From Serratia liquefaciens (GTDB lineage Bacteria; Pseudomonadota; Gammaproteobacteria; Enterobacterales; Enterobacteriaceae), in assembly GCA_012719855.1 (NCBI GenBank), contig JAAXZN010000041.1, forward strand, positions 20,081-84,080: 64,000 bases of DNA, in the 5' to 3' direction. A model generated the notes under the pieces. That model ran no database searches. It had not been told where the DNA came from and worked only from the letters and a program-made list of their open reading frames with translations. Positions within the stretch are counted from its first letter, which is position 1. Each line of letters starts with the position of its first letter. Positions 48,136 through 56,738 of this stretch are shown piece after piece. The position numbers were made by a program, and so were the translations under genes.

Positions 48136-48171
48136 CCTGTCAATATTGAATACGTTTTTATACTTACAGTA

Positions 48172-48206
48172 TTTAAGGTTGTAGCGATGTCGGCTGCAAC
48201 CTTAAA
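48172..48206 (+). terminator. Hairpin after astE
   Basis: TTTAAGGTTGTAGC (48172-48185) pairs with GCTGCAACCTTAAA (48193-48206), one G-U pair, around a 7-base loop. No T-run follows on this strand, although the A/T-rich stem feet might allow termination in either direction. Confidence 0.5.
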
Positions 48207-48786
48207 TAACGCTGGTATATCCTGCTGCCAATTCCCCTTACTCCCCCTTCTTTATAGTCTCTCTCTCGATACTTATATTTTTAAGTTGAATTTAATTTTG
48301 CCGTCATTTTTTGATGGTTTGAATCGATTTAATTATTCGAAGCGGTAAAAGACCGGCTTAAAACATGGCGAATCACACTAAATCACCGCAGTGACTTTGC
48401 TCAGATAAAAATGTGAAATGAGTAACGTTATTAATAACCATGCTAAGATTCATGGTATTTATGAATCGAATGGAAAGCATACAAAAGGAAACTAAAACGC
48501 ACCTTTATGGTGCGTTGCACCAAGTTGGTTATAAGATATGTAATAAATATCAATATGAATCAATGATTTGATTGCCTTGCTTGTTGTAATATTTAGTAAC
48601 AAATAAACATGCTTTATCCACGGTGTTTTATGAACTTTTTTATTTTAAGTTTGGATTCATGATGCTAATGTCACATGGCTTCTTAATTAGAGGCGCTCAT
48701 AAAACACTAAATGATAAAGATCACAGCCCAAACCATAAATTGGGCGTGATGGGCAGAAATTAAAATTATAATATCTAGGAAAATAA
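48207..48786 (+). promoter_or_regulatory. AT-rich porin upstream region with CRP-like site
   Basis: This stretch of about 580 bases is low in GC compared with its surroundings and has no convincing gene. A perfect 8-base hairpin AACGCACC/GGTGCGTT is at 48496-48516. AATGATAAAGATCACA at 48710-48725 is a CRP-like site (8 of 10 consensus core bases). GTAACAAATAAACAT (48596-48610) could be an OmpR site. Long AT-rich leaders with many inputs are usual for general porins. No micF-like RNA was recognised. Confidence 0.4.
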
Positions 48787-49869
48787 ATGATGAAACGCAG
48801 TGTATTAGCCTTAGCTATTGCCTTAGGGGCAATGACCTCCTTTGCCAACGCGGCAGAAATTTATAATAAAGATGGCAATAAACTCGACCTGTACGGTCGC
48901 GTAGCCGCCAAACATGTTTTCAGCGATGACAAATCAGAAGATGGCGACAAGACTTATGTCCGCTTCGGTTTTAAAGGCGAAACGCAAATCAATGACCAAC
49001 TGACCGGTTACGGCCAGTGGGAATACAACGTCCAGGCCAACCACGATGAAGCGCAGGGCACTGCAGGCACCAAAACCCGTCTGGGCTTTGCCGGCCTGAA
49101 GTTCGCCAACTACGGTTCATTCGACTACGGCCGTAACTACGGCGTGGTGTACGACGCAGAAGCCTATACCGACATGCTGCCGGAATACGGCGGCGACTCC
49201 TACAGCTACACCGACAACTTCATGACCGCCCGTTCCAACGGTCTGGCAACTTACCGTAACCGCGACTTCTTCGGCCTGGTGGAAGGTCTGAACCTGGCGT
49301 TGCAATACCAGGGTAAAAATGACGGTGACGGTCGCAGCGTGACCAAACAAAACGGCGACGGTTACGGCCTGTCCCTGGATTACCAGGACATCGCTGGCTC
49401 CGGCATCGGCGTAGCGGCGGCATTCTCTGATTCCAACCGTACCAGCGCTCAGAAACAGCTGGCTTACGGCAAAGGCGACAGCGCAACGGCCTGGACCACG
49501 GCGATTAAATACGACGCCAACCAGGTTTACCTGGCCGCCATGTACGCCGATACGCGCAACATGACGCCAATCAGCGGCAACGGTGTTTCTGGCTTCGCCA
49601 ACAAAACGCAGAACTTCGAAGTTGTGGCTCAGTACCAGTTTGAAAACGGTCTGCGTCCTTCTCTGGCCTACGTGCAGTCTAAAGGCAAGGATATCGAAGG
49701 GATTGGCGATGTTGACCTGGTGAAATACGTGGAAGTGGGTGCGACTTACTACTTCAACAAAAACATGTACACCTACGTTGACTACAAAATCAACCAGTTG
49801 AACGACGATAACAAACTGAAGCTGAGCACCGACGACGTCGTGGCAGTGAACCTGACCTATCGTTTCTAA
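48787..49869 (+). CDS. General outer-membrane porin, OmpC/OmpF/OmpN family
   Basis: This 360-residue trimeric beta-barrel porin has a signal peptide ([22 protein letters not shown]) and mature start [16 protein letters not shown]. Constriction-loop L3 carries [16 protein letters not shown] (usually PEFGGD). The C-terminus is VNLTYRF with the terminal Phe needed for barrel assembly. Two adjacent ATGs (48787 and 48790) could start it. It is not flanked by the usual ompC or ompF neighbours, so it is an additional porin and I give no symbol. Confidence 0.93.
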   Translation: MMKRSVLALAIALGAMTSFANAAEIYNKDGNKLDLYGRVAAKHVFSDDKSEDGDKTYVRFGFKGETQINDQLTGYGQWEYNVQANHDEAQGTAGTKTRLGFAGLKFANYGSFDYGRNYGVVYDAEAYTDMLPEYGGDSYSYTDNFMTARSNGLATYRNRDFFGLVEGLNLALQYQGKNDGDGRSVTKQNGDGYGLSLDYQDIAGSGIGVAAAFSDSNRTSAQKQLAYGKGDSATAWTTAIKYDANQVYLAAMYADTRNMTPISGNGVSGFANKTQNFEVVAQYQFENGLRPSLAYVQSKGKDIEGIGDVDLVKYVEVGATYYFNKNMYTYVDYKINQLNDDNKLKLSTDDVVAVNLTYRF

Positions 49870-49917
49870 GTTTCAACACCATTACCTTCTTCCTGTGTCG
49901 GGATAAAACGGTAATCA

Positions 49918-49943
49918 GGCAGAGCGAAAGCTCTGCCTTTTCT
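49918..49943. terminator. Porin terminator
   Basis: GGCAGAGC (49918-49925) and GCTCTGCC (49930-49937) with a GAAA tetraloop are followed by TTTTCT. It ends the porin transcript; the A-poor left side makes it weaker for the opposite gene. Confidence 0.88.
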
Positions 49944-49952
49944 ATTGGGTTG

Positions 49953-50177
49953 TTAACCTTTGGGGGCTTGCCCCATCACTTCGATGGCGGAACGCAGTGT
50001 GGCAAAGCGTTGCTGGTTGGTTTCATGTTCAATCTCGCTAACCAAATGGGCCAGAATATTATTGCCGGAAACTTTTTTGTTGAGATTGATCAGTTGAATG
50101 ACCGCGCCGCCGACCACCAGGCTGACGTCGCGTAACAGGGCTTCATAGTGTTCGTTTGAGAAGGTAGAAACGGGCAT
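49953..50177 (-). CDS. AriR/YmgB-family small regulator-connector protein
   Basis: The 74-residue sequence contains VVGGAVIQLINLNKKVSGNNILAHLVSEIEHETN, which matches the helical core of the AriR/YmgB/YcgZ family. In E. coli these small proteins link light, cold or acid signals to the Rcs phosphorelay and biofilm control. It faces the porin gene across a terminator. The family match is good; the specific role is not known. Confidence 0.7.
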   Translation of the reverse strand: MPVSTFSNEHYEALLRDVSLVVGGAVIQLINLNKKVSGNNILAHLVSEIEHETNQQRFATLRSAIEVMGQAPKG

Positions 50178-50307
50178 CGCGCCATCTCCATATCGTTCGG
50201 GTGAGGCAATTTAGCAAAATAGCGGCATAAAGCATCGTCGACATGCCTGCTTTCCAGTGAATTCAGAAATTCCTCAGAGGAAATTAGTATAAAAGTCTTT
50301 TGGCGAT

Positions 50308-50499
50308 TTACATCGGCGCATATTCGTTGGCGGGTAGCCAAAAACCATCGATAAAATCTTCAAACGGGAAGCAGCCGGCGTGGCGCAGGTTTTGTTCTTT
50401 CATACTGATCAGGCACTGGCGTTCGTCACGCAGCACGTCAACCACGATATCGGCGCAGCCGCCGTCCAGATAACAGACAAACATCACCAAGGCGTACAT
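50308..50499 (-). CDS. yebW: DUF1482 small protein YebW
   Basis: The 63-residue protein MYALVMFVCYLDGGCADIVV.. ends in FPFEDFIDGFWLPANEY. It is nearly collinear with E. coli YebW, including paired Cys residues and the FIDGFW motif. Function unknown. It lies near other conserved small genes of the yeb/yob region. Confidence 0.88.
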   Translation of the reverse strand: MYALVMFVCYLDGGCADIVVDVLRDERQCLISMKEQNLRHAGCFPFEDFIDGFWLPANEYAPM

Positions 50500-50726
50500 C
50501 GCTTCTTATGTCCTTTCTCCTATCCTTCCATGCTCTTATTGTAGGTAACTTCGGCGATTGTTTCATGTCAGGTGCTGCACAAAAGGACAGATTGGCAATG
50601 AAAGTTGGCACTTTCGGATTACTCTAACCGCTTAATACTGCTGGACCAATTGAATATCCCTCTTGCAGTGCTAAGCTTAACAAGCCTTAAGTCAACGCAA
50701 CATTGTAACCATCGAAAGGAGTGAAT

Positions 50727-51173
50727 ATGGGTTTGTTTAACTTCGTCAAAGAAGCGGGCGAGAAACTGTGGGACACAGTGACCGGCAATGCGACAGCCGA
50801 AGATCAAAGCGCCAAACTGAAGGACCATCTCAATAAAACCGGCTTGCCGGGTATCGATAAGGTTGATGTGCAGGTGGTTGACGGTAAAGCCGTGGTAACC
50901 GGGGATGCGGTCAGTCAGGAGTTGAAAGAGAAGATCCTGGTGGCCATCGGTAACGTGGCGGGTATCAGCGGCGTGGAAGACAAGGTAGCGGTTGAACAAG
51001 CAGCCGCCGAAAGCCGTTTCTATACCGTGAAGAAAGGCGACACCCTGAGCGCGGTTTCGAAAGAAGTGTATGGCAACGCGAATCTTTATAACAAGATTTT
51101 CGAAGCGAACAAGCCAATGCTGTCCAGCCCGGACAAAATCTATCCGGGACAGGTGCTGCGTATTCCGCAGTAA
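50727..51173 (+). CDS. kbp: K+-binding protein Kbp (BON and LysM domains)
   Basis: This 148-residue cytoplasmic protein, also known as YgaU, has a BON domain (about residues 25-90) and a LysM domain (about 98-146, [19 protein letters not shown]). It begins [17 protein letters not shown]. coli Kbp binds potassium and changes shape, and is induced by osmotic stress. A GTG at 50721 is in frame, but AAAGGAG at 50715-50721 fits ATG 50727. A clear terminator follows. Confidence 0.95.
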   Translation: MGLFNFVKEAGEKLWDTVTGNATAEDQSAKLKDHLNKTGLPGIDKVDVQVVDGKAVVTGDAVSQELKEKILVAIGNVAGISGVEDKVAVEQAAAESRFYTVKKGDTLSAVSKEVYGNANLYNKIFEANKPMLSSPDKIYPGQVLRIPQ

Positions 51174-51201
51174 CACCCACAGCAGCACGACACACTGCCT
51201 G

Positions 51202-51227
51202 GCCCGATTTGTTATCGGGCTTTTTTT
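51202..51227 (+). terminator. kbp terminator
   Basis: GCCCGAT (51202-51208) and ATCGGGC (51214-51220) are followed by seven T residues. Confidence 0.93.
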
Positions 51228-51289
51228 ATGTTTACTTGCATAAGTTAGCCTAATTATTTTATTGTCTTAATAAGACTTTTGAATGCATC

Positions 51290-51419
51290 GTAATCTTGGT
51301 CATTTCAGTTCTGGGGGAATGTTGACCCTGGTGAGGAAAGTTGATAGCGTCTTGCCACTCTTGAGGTCTGAGTGGCATTGGGCGCGGAATCTGACAAACC
51401 CGCAATGGCGGGCTTTTAT
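51290..51419 (+). ncRNA. Possible small RNA with two hairpins and terminator
   Basis: The 240-base gap after kbp holds a perfect stem GCCACTC/GAGTGGC (51354-51376) followed by CCCGC/GCGGG (51399-51412) with a T-rich tail CTTTTAT. A hairpin pair ending in a terminator, with no gene before it, is the usual layout of an intergenic sRNA. The 5' end is not known; it could also be a leader of the small gene at 51470. No known sRNA was recognised. Confidence 0.35.
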
Positions 51420-51469
51420 CAATCACCCTTCACAAAAACGTTAACGCGTGATGAGTTAAGATAGATTCT

Positions 51470-51610
51470 GTGAAACAACAACGTAATACCTCACAAGATA
51501 AAAACTACCGTGAAACTTTGGGAGATGCGCAATTCGCCGTCATTGTGCTGGCAATAGCGTCCTGTTCCCTGATCATTTTTACGCTTTCAGTCACGCTATG
51601 GCTGACGTGA
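51470..51610 (+). CDS. Very small membrane protein, 46 residues
   Basis: A reading frame from GTG 51470 to TGA 51610 encodes a charged, Gln/Asn-rich head of about 20 residues. A hydrophobic helix follows (AVIVLAIASCSLIIFTLSVTLWLT). Only a weak ribosome site (TAAG) is visible. The next small membrane gene begins 23 bases later. The head-plus-helix pattern favours a real small protein, but it is not certain. Confidence 0.45.
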   Translation: MKQQRNTSQDKNYRETLGDAQFAVIVLAIASCSLIIFTLSVTLWLT

Positions 51611-51633
51611 TGTCGTTCAATACAGGAGATAAA

Positions 51634-51798
51634 ATGGAGCACAATCTCCACGATGAAACCAAGCTGTTGGCCGTTATCGGTTTACTGGTTTCCGTGTTGT
51701 TAGTGGTATCGATTCTTTTTGGTGTGACTTACTTTTCCGATCTAAAGCATGCGCGCGATGAAGTCGATATCAAAGGCTGCTATATAAAGGCCTCATAG
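51634..51798 (+). CDS. Small single-helix membrane protein, 54 residues
   Basis: Begins MEHNLHDETKLLAVIGLLV after an AGGAGA ribosome site (51624-51629). One transmembrane helix (about residues 11-32) is followed by a charged tail with one Cys. A longer ATG at 51598 lies inside the preceding small frame and lacks a ribosome site. Family not recognised. Confidence 0.6.
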   Translation: MEHNLHDETKLLAVIGLLVSVLLVVSILFGVTYFSDLKHARDEVDIKGCYIKAS

Positions 51799-51893
51799 CC
51801 TTCTGCCTCCGGGTTGCGTTCTGGTCGCTTGCTCATGGTAAGCTGGCGTCCAGCTACTCACTCAACCCGTGTGTCGTTCTGGAGGCGTTTACC

Positions 51894-52835
51894 ATGAGCA
51901 ATTCCCGCCCAACCTATTCATCCTCTTCCCGTGATTGTCCTGTGGTTGACGGCATCCGTCAGATCCAACGTATTGCCGTGCGCAACGCCGAAGTTGGCGG
52001 TATCCCGATAAGCCGTGCCTTGCCCACCCGTGAACGGCGTACGCTGGGCGCATGGTGCTTTCTCGACCATGCAGGCCCCTCGGTATTCAGCGGTACCTCG
52101 CAAGGGATGGACGTAGGCCCACACCCGCATATCGGTCTGCAAACCTTTACCTGGATGATTGAAGGGGAAGTGCTGCACCGGGACAGCCTGGGCAGCGAGC
52201 AGGTGATACGACCCGGGCAGGTCAATCTGATGACGGCAGGGCGAGGTATAGCGCATACCGAACAGTCGATCGGGGAACAACGGCGTTTGCATGCTGCGCA
52301 ATTGTGGATAGCGCTACCCGCAGAACATGCCGATACGGCGCCGCGTTTCGATCATTATCCCGACTTGCCGTGCTGGCTGCGCGATGAGGTCAAACATACT
52401 TTGCTGGTGGGGGAGTTCGAACAATATCGCTCTCCGGTGTCGACTTTTTCGCCGTTAATCGCCATTGATTTGGAATGGCAGGCTGACGGCTATTTGCAAT
52501 TACCTCTGCGAGAAGATTTTGAAATAGGCTTATTGCCCCTTATTGGTGCATTTGAGGTTAATGATGAAAAATTTTCACCTGATGAATTTGCCTATTTAGG
52601 TAAAAATCTTAACCGTATCGAGTTACATGGCAAGAAGGGCAGTCGCGCATTATTAATCGGTGGGCTGCCATTAGACGAAGAGATTCTCATTTGGTGGAAT
52701 TTTGTCGGCCAAAACAAGCAAGAGATTACTCGCGCACAGCATGATTGGGAGCAGGGGAATTCACGTTTTCCCGATGTCGTCGGCTATTCCGGTCCCCGTA
52801 TGACCGCGCCACGCCTGCCCTGGAGCGATGATTGA
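51894..52835 (+). CDS. Pirin-family protein
   Basis: This 313-residue bicupin has the pirin metal-binding site in the N-terminal cupin: PHPHIGLQTFTWMIEGEVLHRDSLGS near residue 79 (two His, one His, one Glu). MTAGRGIAHTEQS near residue 113 continues the fold. Some pirins are quercetin dioxygenases; in Serratia one pirin binds the pyruvate dehydrogenase E1 subunit. The C-terminal 60 residues are a second cupin plus tail, slightly longer than usual. Its own specific role is not clear. Confidence 0.9.
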   Translation: MSNSRPTYSSSSRDCPVVDGIRQIQRIAVRNAEVGGIPISRALPTRERRTLGAWCFLDHAGPSVFSGTSQGMDVGPHPHIGLQTFTWMIEGEVLHRDSLGSEQVIRPGQVNLMTAGRGIAHTEQSIGEQRRLHAAQLWIALPAEHADTAPRFDHYPDLPCWLRDEVKHTLLVGEFEQYRSPVSTFSPLIAIDLEWQADGYLQLPLREDFEIGLLPLIGAFEVNDEKFSPDEFAYLGKNLNRIELHGKKGSRALLIGGLPLDEEILIWWNFVGQNKQEITRAQHDWEQGNSRFPDVVGYSGPRMTAPRLPWSDD

Positions 52836-53041
52836 TACCCTCGTGCTATAACAACGGGATATTTTTATTCATTTCGCTCTATTAACGTTAAATTAATGTG
52901 ATCGGAATTCCATGTTTTCGCACCGATATAGTTTATCTGGTAAATAGTGATCTGGCGCAAATAAATGGTCGGAGCAGTGGATTAAGATAACTTTCAAGAA
53001 GTGATGTTATCTACCGCTAGTCAGAAGCCTGTGAGGTTAAT

Positions 53042-53143
53042 ATGAGCCAAGTACTCTATCGTGCAAGATTATCCCATGTTGTTATTGCAACGGCGGCGTT
53101 CTGGATCTCTATCGCAGCCATGCTGGTTGTTGTTCTGAGCTAA
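53042..53143 (+). CDS. Very small membrane protein, 33 residues
   Basis: ATG 53042 follows a good ribosome site (TGAGGT). The sequence is a short amphipathic head MSQVLYRARLSHV then one helix ending in VVVLS. It ends just before a strong terminator, so it is a compact single-gene unit. The ribosome site plus terminator make it convincing. Function unknown. Confidence 0.65.
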   Translation: MSQVLYRARLSHVVIATAAFWISIAAMLVVVLS

Positions 53144-53163
53144 CTCTGAATGATTATGCAATA

Positions 53164-53187
53164 AACCCGCTGCGGCGGGTTTTTTTA
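53164..53187 (+). terminator. Terminator after the 33-residue protein gene
   Basis: AACCCGC (53164-53170) and GCGGGTT (53175-53181) run into a T tract to 53186. Confidence 0.92.
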
Positions 53188-53262
53188 TGCCGATATATTC
53201 GCAATATTCTGAGTGCGGTTATACTTATAAAACCCAATATCTGATTAACCCTGCAAATTACA

Positions 53263-53616
53263 ATGATAATTCTTTCTAATATAGCGGTGTTGCTTATTGC
53301 CGCGATCCATTTGTATATCCTGATCCTGGAAATGTTCCTATGGCAGAAGCCTACCGGCAGGCGAGTGTTCGCCACCACCGCAGAGTTTGCTGCGGCCACA
53401 CGGGTACTGGCGGCCAACCAAGGATTATATAATGGTTTTCTGGCGACGGGATTGGTCTGGGGCGTCTGGCGTGAGGAGCCGGCGGTGCAACTGTTCTTTC
53501 TTGGGTGCGTGCTGGTGGCGGGCGTGTTTGGTGGGTTGACCGCTAGCCGCAAGATCCTCCGTGTACAGGCGCTGCCCGCATTGGTCGCTATTTTAGTGGT
53601 GCTGTGGGCGCATTAG
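53263..53616 (+). CDS. DUF1304 small membrane protein
   Basis: This 117-residue protein with four predicted helices has the family hallmarks HLYILILEMFLW near residue 17 and LAANQGLYNGFLATGLVWG near residue 49. DUF1304 proteins have no firm function. The convergent AraC-type gene ends 29 bases away. Confidence 0.88.
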   Translation: MIILSNIAVLLIAAIHLYILILEMFLWQKPTGRRVFATTAEFAAATRVLAANQGLYNGFLATGLVWGVWREEPAVQLFFLGCVLVAGVFGGLTASRKILRVQALPALVAILVVLWAH

Positions 53617-53645
53617 CCCGCCGTTAGCGGCGGCGGGAAAGGGGA

Positions 53646-54032
53646 TCAGGCGGTTTTCTGATGAATGACGTGCAGCGGCGGGGCGATGTGCAGGTCGACG
53701 CTTAAATCCTGACGAAAATCATAAGGCGTGATGTTGAAGCGCTTTCTGAACATATAAGTGAAATGCGACTGCGAGCCAAAACCGAAATCCAGAGCGATGT
53801 CGAAGATGGAGGCGTCACTGGTACGCAACTGGTAAACCGCCCCGGCTAACCTGCGTTCGCGAATATACTTACCCAGCGAAATCCCGGTCGCTTCTTTGAA
53901 CAGCTTCTGCATGTGCCACAGGGAGTAGCCGGAATATTCGGCCAGCTCTTCAAGATGGATCACTCTTCCAAGGTGAGTTTCGACCCATTTACTGAGGGCG
54001 CAGACTAATGAGAGGTGGTGTTCTTGTATCAT
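53646..54032 (-). CDS. AraC/MarA-type small transcriptional regulator
   Basis: This 128-residue protein is only a DNA-binding domain with two helix-turn-helix units (LEELAEYSGYSLWHMQKLFKEATG and IFDIALDFGFGSQSHFTYMFRKRF), like MarA, SoxS and RamA (107-127 residues). I use ATG 54032 (MIQEHHLSLV), the family start; an earlier ATG at 54074 is in frame. Relatives control efflux and stress genes. Its target is unknown. Confidence 0.85.
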   Translation of the reverse strand: MIQEHHLSLVCALSKWVETHLGRVIHLEELAEYSGYSLWHMQKLFKEATGISLGKYIRERRLAGAVYQLRTSDASIFDIALDFGFGSQSHFTYMFRKRFNITPYDFRQDLSVDLHIAPPLHVIHQKTA

Positions 54033-54276
54033 CAGTGCGTCTGTGTGAGATCTACATAGCGCTGAAGTATACACAACTTGCCGCCATGGACAAAAAGGCC
54101 GCCGTCACCCAGGCGAAATTATTCGGAAAAACCATCGTCAGGCAGCTTGTCAGGCGGAAGGAAAAACGGCTAATCTGAGGTTGCCCGCTACCGCTGATAC
54201 CACAGTGGTTCTGGTCGCAAAAAAAACCGCCAAAGCAGAGTCAGCCGTGACAATTCAGCGTTGATGGGGTGATCGC

Positions 54277-54390
54277 ATGTTAATGACAGTGATTATTACT
54301 CTGGTTGTGATTGTAGGCGTTGTCGCTTTTATGGTGACGCCGGTGATGAGAATGAATAATGCGGAAGGTGTGGGAGGTGAAGAGCCGTGA
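54277..54390 (+). CDS. Very small membrane protein, 37 residues
   Basis: ATG 54277 has GGGGTGA upstream. One hydrophobic helix of about 19 residues (MLMTVIITLVVIVGVVAFMV) is followed by a Gly/Glu-rich tail. A terminator at 54440-54470 follows. Probably real, but short. Confidence 0.45.
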   Translation: MLMTVIITLVVIVGVVAFMVTPVMRMNNAEGVGGEEP

Positions 54391-54439
54391 TTTCAGGGAA
54401 CAACATGACCCCAAGCCGGGGTTGACCGAAAACCGAAAA

Positions 54440-54470
54440 AGCCTGGGCGCAACAGTGACCCGGGCTTTTT
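54440..54470 (+). terminator. Terminator before yccJ
   Basis: AGCCTGGG (54440-54447) pairs with CCCGGGCT (54459-54466), one G-U pair, followed by TTTT. It stops rightward transcription before the leftward yccJ gene. Confidence 0.8.
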
Positions 54471-54489
54471 ATTGGTGAGCTTGCGTGGA

Positions 54490-54702
54490 TTAGACGTTTT
54501 TTCGCTCTACGGTTTCTTCGCCCCAGTACAGCTGGTCGGCACTGGTTTTGGTGAAAGCCAGTTGCAACGCTTCGTCACTGCCTTCCTCCCAGATTTTCTG
54601 TGCCAGAACCTCATCGTTTTTTGCCAGCTCAAAAATTGCCTCCGCGATCTCAACCGAGGTTTCACGCACGGTGGCCCAGGATTTCACATTGTGGTTTGCC
54701 AT
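54490..54702 (-). CDS. yccJ: YccJ family protein
   Basis: This 70-residue protein matches E. coli Ycc[29 protein letters not shown] and [11 protein letters not shown]. In E. coli it sits beside wrbA and is RpoS-linked. Here it stands alone. Function unknown. Confidence 0.88.
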   Translation of the reverse strand: MANHNVKSWATVRETSVEIAEAIFELAKNDEVLAQKIWEEGSDEALQLAFTKTSADQLYWGEETVERKNV

Positions 54703-54903
54703 AACTTTCTCCTGTTGGGGTGTGGCTGAAGGATGCGCCGGTAAGCGCGTTACTTAAACATTAAGTATAGGCCAATTCAGCCGGGCATTTTGGCGCCCAA
54801 TGCGCAATAACGTTGAAAATTCAGCGGCAAACGGCCTGGGGGCGGTAAAGCGCCCGGTGGCATGCTATTCTGTGCGGCGACTGAATCAAGAAGGAAAGCA
54901 ATT

Positions 54904-55143
54904 ATGTCCGACATGCTGAGCAACGATCAGGAATTGGCCTCCGACCTGGTTGCCTGCCAACTGGTGATCAAACAGATTCTGGATGTTATCGACGTTATCG
55001 CACCGACCGAGGTGCGCGACAAGATGGCAAGCCAGTTGAAAAGCATCGATTTCTCCACTCATCCTGCCGGCGCCGATCCCGTGACCCGCAGGGCGATCGA
55101 AAAAGCGATTGCGCTGATTGAGATGAAGTTTACCCGCAACTGA
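54904..55143 (+). CDS. Small conserved protein, probable DUF2766
   Basis: This 79-residue acidic helical protein begins [25 protein letters not shown] after AAGGAAAG. The family name is from memory and not certain. Two Cys-free helices and a LIEMKF end are visible. No role is known. Confidence 0.65.
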   Translation: MSDMLSNDQELASDLVACQLVIKQILDVIDVIAPTEVRDKMASQLKSIDFSTHPAGADPVTRRAIEKAIALIEMKFTRN

Positions 55144-55184
55144 TGGGGAAACCGCCGCTTAGCGACGGTTTCGGGCGGTGGTGA

Positions 55185-55418
55185 TCAATCCACCACCGTT
55201 TCGACTTTCTTGAACAGCGGACAGTCGGCCACGCCAATGACGCCGTTGTCACCGTGCAGATACTGCGCAATCACCACATTGCGTGCGGTCATGTATTTAC
55301 ACTGCAATCCCAGGCCAGCCACGTTCTTGTTGCTGCCGACCAATACGCCATATCCCGAAAACAAAAATACGCCATACACCACTGCCAATAGCAGCAATCC
55401 TTTAATCAGCTTACTCAT
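55185..55418 (-). CDS. yobH: YobH small exported or membrane protein
   Basis: This 77-residue protein has an N-terminal helix and then SGYGVLVGSNKNVAGLGLQCKYMTARNV and ADCPLFKK, collinear with E. coli YobH including its two Cys. It is divergent from mgrB, as in E. coli, where both lie together. Confidence 0.92.
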   Translation of the reverse strand: MSKLIKGLLLLAVVYGVFLFSGYGVLVGSNKNVAGLGLQCKYMTARNVVIAQYLHGDNGVIGVADCPLFKKVETVVD

Positions 55419-55522
55419 TATGACTCCTGGTTATTTACCGTCGTTGCGATATAGCCACGCGCCGACGCAGGCTGCAACGGTAACAATCTGAAAAGTCATC
55501 GTCAAAACGGATTCTAAACGAC

Positions 55523-55539
55523 AGGTTAAACTTCGTTTA
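55523..55539 (+). promoter_or_regulatory. PhoP box upstream of mgrB
   Basis: AGGTTA-AACTT-CGTTTA matches the PhoP direct repeat (T/G)GTTTA-N5-(T/G)GTTTA at 9 of 12 positions with correct 11-base periodicity. It lies about 45 bases before mgrB, a known PhoP target and feedback inhibitor of PhoQ. Confidence 0.65.
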
Positions 55540-55581
55540 AGTTAGCTGTGATAGCATGCACAACAAATTATCAAGATAACA

Positions 55582-55740
55582 ATGAGGCTGCTAAATTTGT
55601 TGCGAAAAAAAGTCCTCGTGATAGTGGCGTTCCTCGCGGCCTGTCTGTTTTTTTATCTGCTGGCGCTGGATAGCTACTGCGATGAGGGAGGCTCCTTTGC
55701 GTTGGGGGTGTGTTCCGTGACCCGTTTCATTCCCTGGTGA
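55582..55740 (+). CDS. mgrB: PhoQ inhibitor MgrB
   Basis: This 52-residue inner-membrane protein has a positively charged head, one helix and a periplasmic tail. The tail has Cys33 and Cys44, eleven apart as in E. coli (28 and 39), and the exact FIPW C-terminus. MgrB binds PhoQ and lowers its kinase activity; loss raises colistin resistance in Klebsiella. Gene order yobH, mgrB, yebO matches E. coli. Confidence 0.93.
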   Translation: MRLLNLLRKKVLVIVAFLAACLFFYLLALDSYCDEGGSFALGVCSVTRFIPW

Positions 55741-55839
55741 GATGCGCAGCGGTGCATAACAATTTACTATCAAGATGTTCGTGCCCGCACCCGGGGTGCT
55801 AAGATGTCCGCCTGTTTTTAGCAGTAGATAGGGTTGTCC

Positions 55840-56112
55840 ATGTACGATTTAGGTTTTGGTTCGAATAGCCTGCTTTCGCTGGCCCTCGCGGTGCTGGCGC
55901 TGTTGGTGGGATTATGGGTCTGGTTCCTGGTGAATCGTGCCAGTGTGCGCGCCAATGAACAGGTCCGTCTGCTGCAGGAAATTGCCGAGCAGCAGCGTCA
56001 GCAGACTGCATTATTGAAAAGCCTGGCGCAAAGCGCGCGTGGCGATAGCGTGACCGACGATGACGATCTCAGCCCGGCGCTGGATTTCAAAGGTTTTATC
56101 CCCGAGCGTTAA
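55840..56112 (+). CDS. yebO: YebO family membrane protein
   Basis: This 90-residue protein has one N-terminal helix (SLALAVLALLVGLWVWFLVNRAS) and a coiled-coil-like Gln-rich tail (LLQEIAEQQRQQTALLKSL), as in E. coli YebO. It starts at ATG 55840, not the TTG at 55834. Function unknown. Confidence 0.9.
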   Translation: MYDLGFGSNSLLSLALAVLALLVGLWVWFLVNRASVRANEQVRLLQEIAEQQRQQTALLKSLAQSARGDSVTDDDDLSPALDFKGFIPER

Positions 56113-56161
56113 TCAAACTTTCTGCCGGGTGGCGTACCACAGTGTACGCCACCCGCATCGC

Positions 56162-56569
56162 TTAGAAAAATTCCATTCCCTGATAGGGCGTTGCGCGACA
56201 CGCCGCCAACCGACTGGCCAGATCGCCGCCGTGAATTTCCAATTGGTGTCCGTCCGGGTCAAGAAAGTACAGCGACTCCCCCTCGCTACGGTTGGTTTTC
56301 CACTCCTCAACTCGTGCCTGGCGCAGCCGCGATGCAACCTTGGCAAAATCTGCCGGTTCCACGCTGAACGCATAATGGGTGTAATCCTTCGCTGAATTTA
56401 TGGCTCGCGCCTCGTCCCATGACAAACACAGCCATAGCTCCCCCAGGGACAGGTAGGCGCCATTCTGCCAGCGAGCATGTGGGACAAAACCCAACAGGTT
56501 GCTGTAAAAATTGAAGCTGCGGTTGACGTCGCTTACTGCAAGCGTCAGATGGTTAAGGCCAGTCAACAT
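56162..56569 (-). CDS. fosA: Fosfomycin resistance glutathione transferase FosA
   Basis: This 135-residue vicinal-oxygen-chelate dimer binds Mn2+ through His7, His65 and Glu111, with Thr9 as the substrate-activating residue. The [20 protein letters not shown] block is diagnostic. It adds glutathione to fosfomycin and inactivates it. Start ATG 56569 has AGGA upstream; an earlier ATG at 56587 lacks it. Chromosomal fosA genes are usual in Serratia. Confidence 0.93.
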   Translation of the reverse strand: MLTGLNHLTLAVSDVNRSFNFYSNLLGFVPHARWQNGAYLSLGELWLCLSWDEARAINSAKDYTHYAFSVEPADFAKVASRLRQARVEEWKTNRSEGESLYFLDPDGHQLEIHGGDLASRLAACRATPYQGMEFF

Positions 56570-56738
56570 GTCGGCATTCCTGCGCAAGAAAACAGGGAAA
56601 AAGTGTAATCAGCGCCCAGGAAAAGATAAAGCCGAAAAAACATTAGTAGAGATAATGTGGAAAGCCCTCGCGTTGTCATAAATCTGTCGTATTGGCATCG
56701 TAATGTAGCGCCAACTCTACGAAAGATGGATAAAGCCG

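Noticed and set aside
48767..48772. TATAAT just before the porin start as its promoter
   Set aside because: It would leave a leader of only about eight bases, incompatible with the ribosome site; likely AT-rich chance.
50090..50341. 83-codon minus-strand frame between the AriR-like gene and yebW
   Set aside because: Overlaps both neighbours and shows no recognisable fold or start signal.
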